Shown here: positions 45,583 to 59,200 of the stretch, piece by piece | How the letters are laid out: the number at the start of each line of letters is the position of its first letter | How positions within the stretch are numbered: position 1 is the first letter of the stretch | NCBI GenBank assembly: GCA_030267565.1 | Contig: BRXU01000001.1 | Location: 5,394,001-5,458,000 of the forward strand | Source: Pleodorina starrii | Lineage: Eukaryota; Chlorophyta; Chlorophyceae; Chlamydomonadales; Volvocaceae | Direction of reading: 5' to 3' | DNA length: 64,000 nucleotides | Program-made: the position numbers and the translations under genes | The notes under the pieces: generated by a model | Database searches by the model: none | Told to the model about the DNA's origin: nothing | Seen by the model: only the letters and a program-made list of their open reading frames with translations

Positions 45583-48500
45583 ATGCAAACAAGTGCCCTT
45601 CAGGGCTCTCGGGTCTGCCAGACGGCCCACCGCGGACGGCTAGTCGCGGTGACTCCTAGGGCCACTGCTACCATGGAGCCCTCGACATCTGCACCCACTG
45701 TCACTAGCTCGACACAGTTCCTGCGCAAGCACATGTTGAAGCTTGCGCCATACACTCCAATCGAGCCCTTTGAGGTGTTGTCATCCCGTTATGGGAGGAA
45801 GCCGGAGGATATCATTAAGCTTGATGCCAATGAAAATCCATATGGGCCACCACCTGAAGTGCGGCAGGCGCTTGGGAGTATGCCATTCCCTCACATCTAC
45901 CCGGATCCAGAGACTCGCGCTCTTCGGCAAGCGCTGTCTAAAATGCACAACATTCCGGTGGAGCACTTGCTTGTAGGTTATGGATTGTGCGTCGTCACGA
46001 GGGGCGGGTACCCGGTCGTCTGGTGCTTCTTGTGGTTATGCCAATGCCCTTTATTTTTATGACATATTTTAAATTGTCCTTATATGATCAGTTTCGGTCT
46101 GTTGGGGATTATGGCTGGCATTAAATAAATGCGCGCCGCCGATTGTGGGGTGTCCTTTGCTCTTGGCCACCTAACGAAGTCGCTGATAGTGTGAAAACTT
46201 GTCCGTAAAATCTTGCATCTTGAAGGGCCGCAATCTGGTGACGACCGTGCCCATTTGGCCTGTGCGCGTTTATGGCCAGCGGACGTCTTTACCCAGACAC
46301 GTATCCGTCATCACGGCACACGTGTCGATGCCACACCTCCGCGCATACCCGCCTGCTGCTGACCCTCACACCCCTATTCCCCTCGCAGGTTGGCTGCGGC
46401 GCTGACGAGCTCATTGACCTGCTGATGCGCTGCGTGCTGGAGCCGGGCGACAAGATCGTGGACTGCCCACCCACCTTCACCATGTACGTCTTCGATGCCG
46501 ACGTCAACGACGCGCGCGTGGTGACGGTGCCCCGGCTGGAGGGATTCCGGCTGGACGTGGAGGGAATCAGGTGGGCAGGGGAGCGGGGCGGGGCGGGGTG
46601 GTTGGTAGGCGTGGAGGGGAGGGAATCAGGTGGGCAGGGGAGCGGCGCGGGGCGGGGTGGTTGGTAGGCGTGGAGGGGAGGGAATCAGGTGGGCTGGGGA
46701 GCGGGGCGGGGCGGGGTGGTTGGTAGGCGTGGAGGGGAGGGAATCAGGTGGGCAGGGGAGCGGGGCGGGGCGGGGTGGTTGGTAGGCGTGGAGGGGAGGG
46801 AATCAGGTGGGCAGGGGAGCGGGGCGGGGCGGGGTGGTTGGTAGGCGTGGAGGGGAGGGAATCAGGTGGGCAGGGGAGCGGGGCGGGGTGGGGTGGTTGG
46901 TAGGCGTGGAGGGGAGGGAATCAGGTGGGCAGGGGAGCGGGGCGGGGCGGGGTGGTTGGTAGGCGTGGAGGGGAGGGAATCAGGTGGGCAGGGGAGCGGG
47001 GCGGGGCGGGGTGGTTGGTAGGCGTGGAGGGGAGGGAATCAGGTGGGCAGGGGAGCGGGGCGGGGCGGAGTGGTTGGTAGGCGTGGAGGGGAGGGAATCA
47101 GGTGGGAGTGCGGAAAGAGGGACGGGGTGAGGAAGGGGACTTGCACCTGGGGGAGGGAGGTTCCACCGGGGGGAGGGAGGCGGATGCTGTTCAAGGACAG
47201 CGGCCGGAGGGGTCCGGGTGGGGGTGGTGCGCTGCGCTGCGGTTCGGACTGACACCGGGGGGCGGTAGGAGCCGCAGGGGAGAGGGGGGATGCGTCGGTA
47301 GCCTGCTGGCTGAGTAAAGGGAAAGACTACCGGAGGGCCAATCTGGGCAGGATTCGGATCCAGATCTGGATCTGCTGGCCCATCCCGTGAGGCTCCTAAT
47401 CCCTTCCCTCTCCACACCCACACCCTTCCCTGGCCCCCCGCCCCCCGGCCCCCCCGTTCCACCATTTTCCCGCTCCCTCCCTCATCCCCTCCCTCCCCGA
47501 CCCCGGAACACTTCCCCCACGTCCCCGGCCCCGACCCCGCCTCCCCCCCCCCCCAGGCGCGCAGTTGAGGAGCACCGGCCCAAGGTGGTGTTCCTGACCT
47601 CCCCCAACAACCCGGATGGATCCATGATCAGCGAGGTGGGGGAACGAACCGCACTCTGTGTCTGTGTGTCTGTGTGTGTGGAGTGCCAAGGGGAGGGGGA
47701 GGTGATGAGACGGGGAGGGGTGCCCAGGCCGGAGGAGAGGCAGGGGGGAGAGGTTCGCTGCTAGGGGGCGCTGCTAGCGGCTAGAGATGAACGCCTGCAC
47801 CATCTGCGAAGCGCCCGGGATCACATTTGTCACATTTATCACATTTGCCGTCAGGTGCCTTCACCCCGTTGGCGTGATGGCCTCGAGCCTGGGGACCCGT
47901 GGCGGGGCCTCTCACCAGCCGGTCAGCTTGCCTCGTCGGGCTTGTGCCCACAACCCCCGCCCCTCCAGCATGCCGTACTCTTCACTCCTAACCTCTCCCC
48001 GCGTCCCGAATCCGAATCCGCTCGCGAACGCCGTCGCCGTGCCTTCGCTGCGGCATCTTTTTTTCCTTTACACTCCCCTGCTCCGAAACCCGCTTCCGCC
48101 CCTCAGTCCGAGCTGCTGTCCATCCTGGAGCTTCCGGTGCTGGTGGTGTTGGACGAGGCGTACATTGAGTTCAGCTCCGAGACCAGTCGGATGCACTGGG
48201 TCACCTCCCGACACAACCTGGTGGTGCTCAGGACGTTCAGCAAGAGCGCGGGTGAGGGGGAGGGAGGGGAGGGGGGAGGAGGAGATTAACCCTTGGCTTT
48301 TGACGTCATCACCCATTCCCATCCCGCGCGCATAAGCACACCTCTCCGCGGCCCCTCCACACACCCCACACTCTTGCTCACCCCGCACCTCCCGCCTCAC
48401 CCTCCCTCCCCAACCCCCAGCCCTGGCGGGTCTGCGTGTTGGCTACGGCGCCTTCCCTCTGGAGATGATTGAGTACCTGTGGCGGGCCAAGCAGCCGTAC

Positions 48501-50120
48501 AACGTGTCGGTGGCGGCGGAGGTGGCGGCCTGTGCTGCGCTCACCAACATGGAGTACCTGGACACGGTAGGGGGAGGAGGGCGGGCGGGGGAGGGGGGGA
48601 GGGCGGGGAGGGGGGACACGGTGGGGGAGGAGGGCGGGCGGGCTCGGGGGGGGACACGGTGGGGGACCTGGTTAGCTGGTTGTTGAGGGGGCGGATGGGG
48701 CGGGGAGAGGGGATACGGCGAGGCCGAGGAAGGGCGGGCGGGGAGGAAATTGGAGATGTGAGATTGGGTTTTAGGGTATGTGGAGGCAGGCGGGTCGTCT
48801 GATGGGTTTGGTCGGCTTCCGTGAATTGGTTGGTGCGGAGGCGGTAGCGCGCGGGGCTGATGCGGGGGAGAGCGAGGCCGATGCGGGGCCCGGCGTGGGG
48901 CAGTTGGTAGCAGTTCTTGGACACTGGATCCGGCCACATGCCCCACGCCCCTGCTTGCTTGGGCACACCCAGGTGGTTACCGGTAGTTGGTTCCGGAGCA
49001 GGACCAGAGACTGGAGAGCAAAACACGCAGTACTGGAGTACCGGCAGCGTTCGTACCCGCAGACATTGACGCCGCTCCCATACCCCACGTCTCCCCCCGC
49101 ACCTCGTAGGTCCGGAACGCGTTGGTCTCGGAGCGCGAGCGGCTGTTTAGCAGGCTGAAGGAGATCCCCTTCCTGGAGCCGTACCCCTCCCACGCCAACT
49201 TCATCCTGGCAAAGGTACCCGATGAGGGTGGGAGGGAGAGGCAAAGGGAGGGGCTGGAGGTGTGGGGCGACGACGCAGGCCCTCGGCGACGGCGGCGGTG
49301 ATCTGGCCGTGGCGAGCCTCGGATAGTGCTTTTGGGGCGTCCCGACCTAGGCCTTTGGCGATGCACGCAGGCCTTTGTGGCTGTTGACAAGGGGGGTGCG
49401 AGTGTGCGTGTGGAGGGGGCGGGAGGCGCGGGTTGCTGCTTGGCACTGGCGGCACCGCAGCCAGGCCGAAGCTGAGGTGGTGCGAAGGGCCGCTGGCCGA
49501 TGTCGCCCACACTTCGCCATGACCTCCCCCTCTGCCTCCACTGCCCAAGTCGTGTTGTGCGCCGTGTTAGCCCCCAGCAGCACCTCCGTCCCGTCCATTG
49601 GGCCGATGCTCCTCTGGGTGCCCCCGGCCCCCAAGCCGCCAGCCCCGTCCATCCAAAGCGTCCACCCAAAGGCGCTTCGGTCCCTCTGCTACGGTTGGTC
49701 GTTTTTACCCTCATCTTCCGCGTCCTACGTCTTGACTCCCACCACCTACGTCTGCTCGTGTGTTTGTCTCCTTTGACTGTCAAGTCTGTCGTCCTCCCAA
49801 CCCACCTTCCACCCACCCAATCACCACCACCCCCACAACCATCCCCACCCCCCCTCCGCCCCCGTCCCATCCCCACCCCATACCGCCCCCGCCGTCTCCG
49901 CCTCCGCTGCGGTATCTTTTTTACCCCCCCCTAACCCCCACCTGCCCATCACCAGGTGACGGGTGGTCGCGACGCCAAGGCGGTCAAGGACGCTCTTGCC
50001 TCCCAGCACGGCATCATGGTGCGCCACTACGCCAAGAAGGAGCTCAGCGGCTACATCAGAGTCAGCGTCGGCCGCCCAGAGCACACCGACAAGCTCATTG
50101 ACGCGCTCAAGCAGCTCTAG
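45583..50120 (+). CDS. HISC: Histidinol-phosphate aminotransferase, plastid-targeted
   Basis: Catalyses the PLP-dependent transamination of imidazole-acetol phosphate to histidinol phosphate in histidine synthesis. Exons 45583-45972, 46389-46570, 47557-47635, 48107-48251, 48421-48566, 49110-49214 and 49956-50120 total 1,212 nt with all phases matching, 403 residues. About the first 45 residues are basic and Ser/Thr/Ala-rich, fitting a chloroplast transit peptide. Family motifs: LDANENPYGPP near residue 85, VGCGADELIDLL at the exon 1/2 join, SPNNPDGS at about 206-213, DEAYIEF from Asp233, and RTFSKSAGLAGLRVGY with the PLP lysine at about 263. The C-terminal exon has YIRVSVGRPEHTDKL. It is a class I/II aminotransferase of normal length. 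It lies next to, but outside, the duplicated block and appears single-copy here. Confidence 0.95.
46571..47101 (+). repeat. 59-bp minisatellite, nine copies, copying a splice donor
   Basis: Nine head-to-tail 59-bp units start at 46571, 46630, 46689, 46748, 46807, 46866, 46925, 46984 and 47043. Each ends GAGGGAATCAG and is followed by GTGGG, reproducing the junction of HISC exon 2 with its intron. The units are almost identical and G-rich (GGGGCGGGGCGGGG). Confidence 0.95.
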
Positions 50121-51833
50121 GGAGGGAGCGAGGGAGGAGGGGGGCAGGGGAGGCGGATCCGGCCATGCAGATCCGGCCTGGCGGGATCTAGGTAGATCCA
50201 GCTCGGCGGATCCTGGAGGATGGATCCGTCTAGGTAGATTCTCAGCGGATCCGGTGTTTTGAGTTTCTTGTCGGTGGGCGTTAGTCGGGTAGTGAGTGAG
50301 GTGGCGGCAGGTCCCGGGGTGCAGCGGAGGGCGGGGGAGGGGTAAGTGGTTGGAGAGGCGAGCGTGACCCGGGAAGAGCGGGGTGGGATGAGGGCTGGTT
50401 TCGGATCTGGACACCCCTTCGGAGCCGAGGGATGCGGCGGCCGACTAAAGGAGGCTGCGCTGGTTTCTGCCCTCGCGGTTTGGCTGTGTTGCTCCGGACG
50501 GACACATCCGGAGTGTGCCAGGGCATTTCTGTGATGCGTGAATGGCGCGGTGTGTGCGAGGGTGCGGTGCGGTGTGCTGCGCGCGCGCATACATGCAAGC
50601 ATGCGCGCGGCTTACCGTCGATGCCTGAGCTGAAGGGCCAGTGGGGGCGGCCGAGGGTGTGGACATGGGGTCTTGTCTGGGGTCGGTTGGTGAGAAGGGT
50701 GCGCAGTACGAGGTCCTGCAGTCCGTGCGGTCCGTAAATTGCACACGCGGCTTGGGTGAGGGGGCGACCCCGGCAAGAGGGCGTTGTGCGTGTAATTGCG
50801 TGCGTTGTGCGACTGCTCCTGGGCTTGTGTGTGTGTGGATGTAGCTGCAACAATGGCTGCTCCAATCGTCCGTCTCCACTTTTGTTGGCTTGCAGCAGTA
50901 AAGTCAACGCCAGGGCAGTCATCACCGCGGGCGCTAGACCTTCGTTGAGGTGCTGGCGCTGGCCTGTCTGTACTGAGTTCTGTGGCCTGAACTGAGCGGG
51001 GATGATGTAAGTGACTGAGGAGCTTCCATCGCCACCTTCGGAGCGTGCGAAGGGTTGCGACGCGCAAACCAAGGCGCACACGGAGGCGCATGAGAAACCC
51101 ACTGGGAAAGAACTGAGCATTGAAAGGGGGTATGGGTGGCTCTTCTCTGTCCGCCAGGTGCTGTTGAGATGGCTCGGCTTCGTCGGGAAGTCTGGACCGT
51201 TTGGGCCTGTTTGGGCCGTCCGTACGACAGTTGGAAAGAAAAAAAACCAGCGGAACTGCATATGTGCATATTTCCAGCACAGTTGCTATACTTGTTACTG
51301 GCACATGATAATAGATTTCCATGGCGTGCTCTGCCCACGAGCGTACACAGCCACTGCAAAGCCAGCGCGATCGTTGAAAGCAGTTCTCAAACTGTTGGGA
51401 GACTCTTCAGGAAAATGAGAATAGAGTTAATGGCTTAGTTTGGCGTCAAGCCTGCCTTAAAGGGTTGTGCTCGACCTAAGACGACGGGAGGCAAAGGGCA
51501 GCTAAGATGCAAAATCCAGGTAAGTCGTGCTTTACATCGGAGATTTATATGGTTAGGTCACAGCACAGCCCTGATGTTGGGTTTGAAGTCAGAGTGACTT
51601 GAGGGATATGCTACGCGCGCTGCGATATGCTGGCGTGAGCAGCGCACGGTCTAGCGCAGTTTGTCTTCGCGGGTGTCCTTCCCGGGCTTCACGACCTTTG
51701 CGGTCCTCGTGCAACGAAACGTATCTGCTCGTGCGCGAGCCACTGGCGCATGCCCCGTCGCCAAGTTGTGCTGCCAATCCTGGTCTGAAGGATCTGCTCA
51801 TGGTGCGCGACCTTTGCAGGACAAGCCGCTCCA
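50121..51833 (+). other. HISC 3' region and upstream region of the SET gene
   Basis: No gene is convincing. GATCC-containing motifs cluster at 50,150-50,250. TGTAA, the usual green-algal polyadenylation signal, occurs at 50,791-50,795 and 51,006-51,010; either could end HISC. CTTTGCAG at 51,811-51,818 just before the next ATG looks like an acceptor, so the SET gene may have a 5' untranslated intron. Confidence 0.45.
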
Positions 51834-53192
51834 ATGAAACCGCCATTGCTATCAGGCGTGCTGCGGGATGCACATCGCAAGAAGCGGCCAATTCTCAAGG
51901 TTAACCCGTCGGCCCCGGCGCGCGCGGCTGACAGCGGCCCTCCACTACCAACGGCAACCACGCTGCCTCCTCCAGCTCCCGCGGAGCGACTCAATGCCCC
52001 TGTGCCGCCGCCAACCGCCGGCGCCGCCGCTGCTCCGGACGTGGCCGCAACTGCTGCTACCGTTGTAACGGCAGCGGCCGGGGCCGCAGGCCCACTGCCG
52101 GCCCCGCCCGTACCGAGCGACCAGCGTACGGAGACCCTGAAGCCCACTGAGCCCTCACACGGCGCCGGCCACGGCCCTAAGGACCCGCTGCTGGCTGCAG
52201 CCGCTACCCCGGCCGATGCTCCTGGTCATGTGCCTGTTGTCCTGACCGGACCGTGCAGCGACACCCATGATGCTGTCGGCAGCGGCGGCAGATCCCAGCC
52301 AGCGCCTCGGACAGACGGCGGTGCTCCGCTCGCAGGAGCCTCGACCCTTACGGCGCCCGGGGCAGGCGGCGGAGGTGGCGGCTCCGAAGCCGTCCTTTTC
52401 CCTGCTCCGATGCCGCCGCCGGCGGCATCGGCGAATCTGGCGGCGGCTGACCGTGTCGCGGTCGCCTCTATGCCGCAGCCACCTTCTGTGGAAGTGGCCG
52501 ACGGAAGTGTGGGGTCACCTGCGGCGCAGCACGGAGACGTTGGCGCGTGCCACGAGCAGCCCACTGCTGACGCGGATGCACCGGCGGCGGTGGCGGCGAC
52601 GACGACTACAGCGAATGCGGGGGCAGCGGCTGGGTCGGCCCCTATCGCAGAAGCCGCTGCGCCTGCTGCCACTGTGTTCTTGACTCGCGCGTCCTCCGGC
52701 GCTGCCGGGACCCAGCCGCTCCCGCACGGTGTCGCCGGCAGCGCGGGTGGGGGTGCGGGTGCGCCGGCGCGGAGCGGCTCCGCGCCCCCCGGCGCGAAGC
52801 CCGGCGGGGATGCAGACGCGGGCGGCAGCAGGGACGGGCTACCCTCTGCTCGTCCTTTTAAATTTACGGCCAAGGCCATGAAGAAAAGCCGGTTTAATAT
52901 TCCCATGGACCTGCTCGCGGCGGAGGGCCTTCGGCGCGCGGAGGACTTGGGGCCGGTGAGCACTGACGCGAACATGCTCAGCCTGAAGCTGCTGATGGAA
53001 GGCCATGTCTTTGTCTTCACGATTTGGGAGAAGACGCCGCAGCAGCGGCAGCAGCAACAGCAGCGGCAGCAGCAACAGCAGCCATTGGGACAGCAACCGA
53101 GGCAGCAAGCGGAGCAGCAAAAGGAGCAGGACCAACGGGGCCAACAGGAGCAACTGCCGCAAGGCGGGCAGCAAGGAGGAGCCGCCGTAGGG

Positions 53193-53228
<36 letters not shown>

Positions 53229-56200
53229 GGCCGTGACGGGGGCGCGGGAGGCGCAGCTGCAGCGGCGGCGGCGGCGGCGGGTCCCTGCGTCGTCATCCGG
53301 CTGGTGAAGGAGCTGTTCAAGCTGGCCGAGGTGCAGACGGGTGACGACATCTGCTTTGAGCGCTTGGACGACGGAGCTTACCATTTGAAAGTCACAGGCC
53401 CGGACGGCAAGGTTCGGGTGCCGCGGACGCGCTCGGGCCAATCCCCCCAACATGCTGGCAGCATCCCCGCCGACAACATCGGCAGCGGGCGCGCCCGCGG
53501 TGCGCCCGCGGCTGCCCGCAGCGCGCCAGGCGCGGGTGCAGATGCAGATGCAGGGGCGGTGGCAGTGATTGTCGGAAGCTCGAATGGGCCAGCCGCGCAG
53601 GGGGCCAGCTGCGGCCAGGGTGGTGGTGGTGAGGTGCCATCTGGGCGGGCGAGCGATCAGACCTTGGGGGATGCGTCGGCGACCGGCCGTTCCGCGGACA
53701 CGCCGGGCGAGGTGGAGGTTCGTCCTGTGGCTGGCTGCGACGGCCCAGCCGGGTCGGAGGCGCCGTCGAAGCGGCGAGAGGCCGCCGGTGAGGGTCCTTC
53801 GGAGGCCCGCGGTTCGCAGCAGACGCACACTGGAGCTCCCGGGAGCACGGCGTCGGAGGAGGCCGCGGCCGCCGCCGCTGCCCAGATCGGCGCCGCCGAC
53901 AGGGCTGGCGGGGCCGCACCCGCCGCCGCAGCGGCCGCGACTGCGGTTGGCGGGGGGGCCGCTTCGCCGGCGAAGAAGTCCAAGGCACGGTTTCCGGCCA
54001 AAGACGACGGCGGCGGCAGCAGCGCTGGGCAGGCGCTCGCCGCCGCCGCTGCTGCTGATGCGGCGGCGGCGGCGGCCATGGCGAGCCCTGACGCGGCGGC
54101 TTCCGGACCCGACGGAGGCCCCAAAGCCTGCAAGGGTAAGACGCCCGTAGCCGAGCCGTCGGACAAGCTCTGCTGCAAGGTGCTGACGAGGTCCACGTGG
54201 AACGACAAAAGGCTGCTACTGACTAAGGCCCTGACGGAGGCTGGCGGCGTCTTTCACGGCTTGGGCGTTGGCCGCGTTGTCCTGCTAGAGAAGGGTGGGA
54301 CCCGCAGGTGGCAGGTGAGCCAGGGGAGACGCGGAGGAAGCGGTGGCTGCGGCTGTGGTGGGGACTCACGGGAAAGGAAAGGCGCAACGGGAGTTGGCAG
54401 TTTGGGAGGGGCGTGGGGGAGGGCCTGGAAACGGGCTTGGGGAGGGCGCGGCCTGGGAGCGGAGTTGCGGAGTCGCGGCGGGGTACTCCTGCGTCGGGCA
54501 GGCGGGTTGGGGTATCGGGATCGGGTCGCGCCGGCCCCAAGGGCTCCAAGGGCTCCGGGGTTTGACACGGGCGGGTGGGCTGCGTGGGTGGCCGTTTCTG
54601 GCATGTGTGGGGTGGCCCATGTGGGGGTAGAGAAAAACCACCGCGCGTTATCTGTCGACCCCGGGCACCACGATGATGAACATGTCTGGATTCCTACGGA
54701 TACCGTGTATCGATGGCCGTCCGCTGGCGCGTTGTTTGCCTTTTCGGCCGGCTCCTGCAGGTTCGCCACCAGCTGAAGTACATTGGGGGCATTTTTAAGG
54801 TGTTGAAGGGTCTTGGGCTGCAGCAGGCCGACTGCGAAAGTGGCTGCGTGGAGCTACGGTTTGAGCCGGCGGTCGGAGACGCAGACGCGGCCGCAGAACA
54901 GCCGGTGGGGACCTTTTCAGTGGAATGCCGGAGGCTGGCCGCGGCCGCTCCGAACACTGCAGCGGGAGCAGTCGCGAAGCAGCCACAGCCACAGCCACAG
55001 AAGAAGATGAAAGAGTCTCACGGAACGGCGACCGCCTCAGCCGCGTCCCAGGACGTGGGCGTGAGCGTGGGCGTGGGCGTGGGTGCTGCGGCGCAAGCCA
55101 CCCGGCAGACTTCCTGTGGCCAGGCGCACCAGCAGGCGCCTGCTGGACAGCCCGATGAGCACCCGGCCCAACAGCACCAGATGACGGCGACGTACCCAGA
55201 GGACAGCTGCTGCGCAGCCGCGGCGAGAATCACCATGGCGCAGCTTCGCAGTCCTTACAGCCCACAGCAGCCACCCACCGAGCCGGCCTGGGTTTCTGCC
55301 GCAGAGCTGGGGCTGGGCGGCGTCGGCAGCTCGGCGGCGCAGGCCGCGTCGGAGCTCTCCCTGTTTGGTGTGGTCTTCCCCGAGGGGCAGGTAGCAGCGC
55401 GCGCCCGCGCGCGCGCCGCCGCCAGCTGGCGGGCTCGCCCGGCGGCGGCGGCAAAGCCCGCCGGCCACGGCCACAGCGGCGGCGGAGGCCCAGGGGATGA
55501 TTGGGAGGTTCCGGGCTTGGACGCCCAGGGCCGAACGCTGCCGGGGTGGCCACGCAAGCCGTGGCATGCGCTCTTCGCCCCCGTTCAGGACACGTGCACG
55601 GATCCGCTTTCCGGTCCTGGTCCGCAACCAGGCCGGGGTCAGGCCGCGGCCGCGGCGCCGGGGCCTTGCGCAAAGCCGGCGGCGGCGGCGCCGTCGCCGC
55701 TCAGCGTCTCGGCCCTGCAGGAGGGCCTGGCGGCGCTCGTAGAGCAACGGCGCGGCGGCGGCGGCGGCGGTTCCGGAGCCGGCGGGCCGGCGGAGGCGCA
55801 GCTGCCGGTGGGGCCACTCCATCTGGCTTGCCTGCGGCCGTGTCGGGATGCAAAGCGGGGCGGGCTGGGCGTATGCACGGAAGCCGATATCGCGGCGGGG
55901 GCGCCGTTGGGCGTGCTGTCGGGTCACGTGTTGGAGGGCTGGCGGGGAGGATACTGGGATGCGGACGGCAGCCGCAGTGCCCCCGAGAAGTACAATACAG
56001 ATGCGGCGCATGCGGTGGTGTACGGTCGGGACGGTCACAAATGGATCCAGGACGAGCAGCTCCGGAAGGAGCTGCAGCGGCGCGGCTGCGGCGACCTGTC
56101 CAACACCTGGCGATTCCTGGCGATGTCGTACCAGCTTCAGTATCCGGAGGAGCTGTCGGAGGCGGCGGCGCAGTGGCCCGGCGGCGAGCGCGGTGCCGCT

Positions 56201-59200
56201 GCTGGTGAGTGGTGGGTGCTGCAGTGTTGGCGCGCGGCGCTCGGTGATCGGAGGCGGCGGTGGTTTGGGGAATGTCTGTGTTGGGGGATTGGGCTTGCTT
56301 TCTTGCTGGGGGGAACCCAAAAAGAGCGATACCGCATGCGTGAAAATACGGAGGTTTACGGATGCGCGTGCCAGTGCGGTGCTCATTGGCCGTTGAGCCT
56401 TCTAGCGTCTAGCCCGCACTAGCCCGCACGTGCACGCCGGCTGTTTGCAGCAGCATCCCTGCGTGCTGGTTCATGCGGACACTCCTTGTTTGCCTGCGCC
56501 AAAATCTGCACCACTCCTCGCCGCCCCCGCAGATGACGGTGGTGGCAGCCACGGCAACGGGCAGGGCGGACCGCAGCAGGGGCCGCAGTGGGCGCAGCAG
56601 GCCCAGCCACACGTGCTGTGCATGCTGGGCCACGGCAACGTGCTGTCGTTGGTGAACGACGCGCGCACCATGACCCTGGAGATGGCGCAGGGCGGACAGG
56701 CAGCGGAGGGCGAGGAGGCGCAGGAGGCGGGGGCGGCGCACCCAAGCCGGGCCGAGCCAAACTGTGTGGTGGGTCGTCGGTCGTTTAGGGAAGACCGACC
56801 CGATTTCCCGTGCCCTGCCCTTGAAGCATAAACCCGCGCCCACTTCACATTCCTCCTTTGCACAGTGCTCGCCACAGTGCTCGCCGCCACTCCCGCTCGG
56901 CATTCATAGGGCCTTTGTGAGACACGGCCACGTAATGCGATACAGACATGTAACCCAGCTGCGCTTTGCAGCCGTGGTCACCCGCCTCTCGCATCCTCCA
57001 ATCACGACCCGCCCACACTCCCGCCAGCCAGCAACTCGGCGTGTGCTTGCTGCAGCCGCTGACATTGCCTCATTTCACTCCAACCCGCAACCAGGTGATT
57101 CCGGGGGCGTTCCTCGGGGTGGTGCTGCCGGTGCTGGTGGCGCTGCGGCCGATCAGGGCGGGGCAGCAGCTGCTGGCGGATTACGGGCAGGGCTGGTGGC
57201 AGCAGTTGGCGGATGTGTGGGAGCTTGTGGAGGAGGACGGGCTCAGCCCCCAGCAGCTGCTGCACGAACCGGAGACGCTGCAGGCGGTAGCGCCGCTGCT
57301 GCCAGCGCAACAGCAGCAGATGCTGCCACCACCGCAACAGCAGCCGCAACAGCCCTTGCCGGCGCAGCAAGAGCAGCAGCAGGCGCAGCAGGCGCAGCAA
57401 GAGCAGCAGCAGGTGCAGCAGGCGCAGCAGGCGCAGCAAGAGGACCCGCCGGCGGCCGGCGCGGCATCACCACTCGCGCAGCCGTCCAGGACGGCGGCGG
57501 CGGCGGCGGCGGCGGTGCCGCAAGCGCAGCAGCCACCGGCGCGGGAGGGGTCTGTAGCGAGCGGTTCGTGCCCTGATGGCAAGCAGCGGCGGTCGTTGTC
57601 GCTTGATAGGCCCCGGGCAGATCGGGGCCCCGCGCGGGAGGGTGTAAGGGACTCGAGGCGCGGGCGTGACGGTGAGGGCCGGCGGGACAGGTCAACATCA
57701 CCGGGTGTTCGAGATCGAGATCGAGACCGGGGGAGAGACCGCGACCGAGACCGGGGGAGAGATCGAGATCGAGACCGGGAGCGGGAGCGGGGCCGCGACC
57801 GAGAGCGGGACCGCAGCCGACAGCAACACCGAGAACGCGACTGGGAACGCGACCGGGAGCGAGACCGGGAACGCGACCGAGAGCGAGACCGGGAACGCGA
57901 CCGGGAACGCGACCGGGAACGCGACCGGGAACGCGACCGAGAGCGAGACCGGGGCAACCGAGGCGGCCGGGAGAATCGTGACCTTTCGGAGCGAGACGGG
58001 CGCACACACAGGGAGCCAGACTCGCGGGATCGCGCTGCGGACCAGCCGTTAGGGCGGCCGTTGTCTCCTGACAGACGGCGCACTGATGTGGAGCGCAACC
58101 GCGACGGGGACCGCAGGCAGCAGCTGATCCGGGACCGAGAGCGAGACCGGCAGGGCGACCGGGCGCGGGATCCGAACCGGGACCGATATGGGGACCGGCG
58201 GGACCGAGATCAAGATTGGAGTAGGGCCGCCGAGCCACGGAGCCGCAGCTGCGAGCGTCGGGCCTCCGCATTACTTGACCGCGGCCCTTCGGCTGCAACG
58301 TGGACAACCGACCCCGCTGGCGAGGGCGGAGGCGAAGGCAGCCCGGGGAAGAGACGCGCGGCTGCGGAGCCGGAGCCTCCAGCGAAGCGTCTGCGAAGCG
58401 AGGACGCGGATCGGCGGCCCGCCTGCGCGGCATTGTCCGGAGTTGCGTCGGGCACAGCATCGGCTGCGGCCGGGCTTGAGCCTGAGCCTGGGGCTGCGAC
58501 GGCCTCGGCGGGCTTTGCTGGCTCAGTAGCAGCGGCGGGCCCAGCGCCGCAGCCCCACCCCGGCAGCCAGCAGCCTGTGTTGCGACAGCAGGTTGCTGCG
58601 CAGCAGGGCCAGCAGCCGCAGCAGCCCCACCAACCCTCCGCACCGCCGCAGCGACCCCGGCCTACACGTCCGGAGCCGGGGGCGTTGTCGGGCCCTGCCG
58701 CAGGCTCGGGCGACGCAAGGCCCAGCCCGCTCTCAACACCCAGAAGTGGCCTGGCAGGCGGTGCGACGGGGGCGTCACCGTTAGCCTCTCCACAACCTCG
58801 ACCCGCCCGTGTGCCCGAAGCGGCACTGCCGCCGCCGCCGCCGCCGGTGTTGCTGTTGCCGCTCGGTGGCGCTGTCGGCATGACCGCTGGGCAGCTGCTA
58901 CCCGACGCCGCCTCCGTGACCTCGAGCGCTGCAGCCACCGTGGCCGCGGCCGCCCGCGGCGCGGCGGCGCATGACGGCCGCATACGCCCGAGCAGCAGCG
59001 GCCCGACTCTCCCGGCCGCTAGGGCCCTGCCGACCCGTGGTGAGGCCGCAGCAGCCGGCCACGTCTCGAGGGAGCAGCGGCCGGCCCCTGCCTCGCCCCG
59101 CGGGCAGGGGCCGGGGCAGGAGCTGGGACGCGGGAGCCACTGGGGCCAGCCGATCCCGCAGTCGAAACAGGAGGGAAGCCTGCCGTCAGATTGGAGAGGC

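Noticed and set aside
54315..54760. Reading the SET gene's first exon straight through to 54,776
   Set aside because: A CAG-GTGAGC donor and a CCTGCAG acceptor remove it in phase, and the removed part lacks the composition of the flanks.
57181..58643. Arg-Ser-rich (SR-like) frame on the - strand opposite the RD/RE repeat
   Set aside because: Complement of CGN-GAN codons. The + strand frame is in phase with the SET domain exons.
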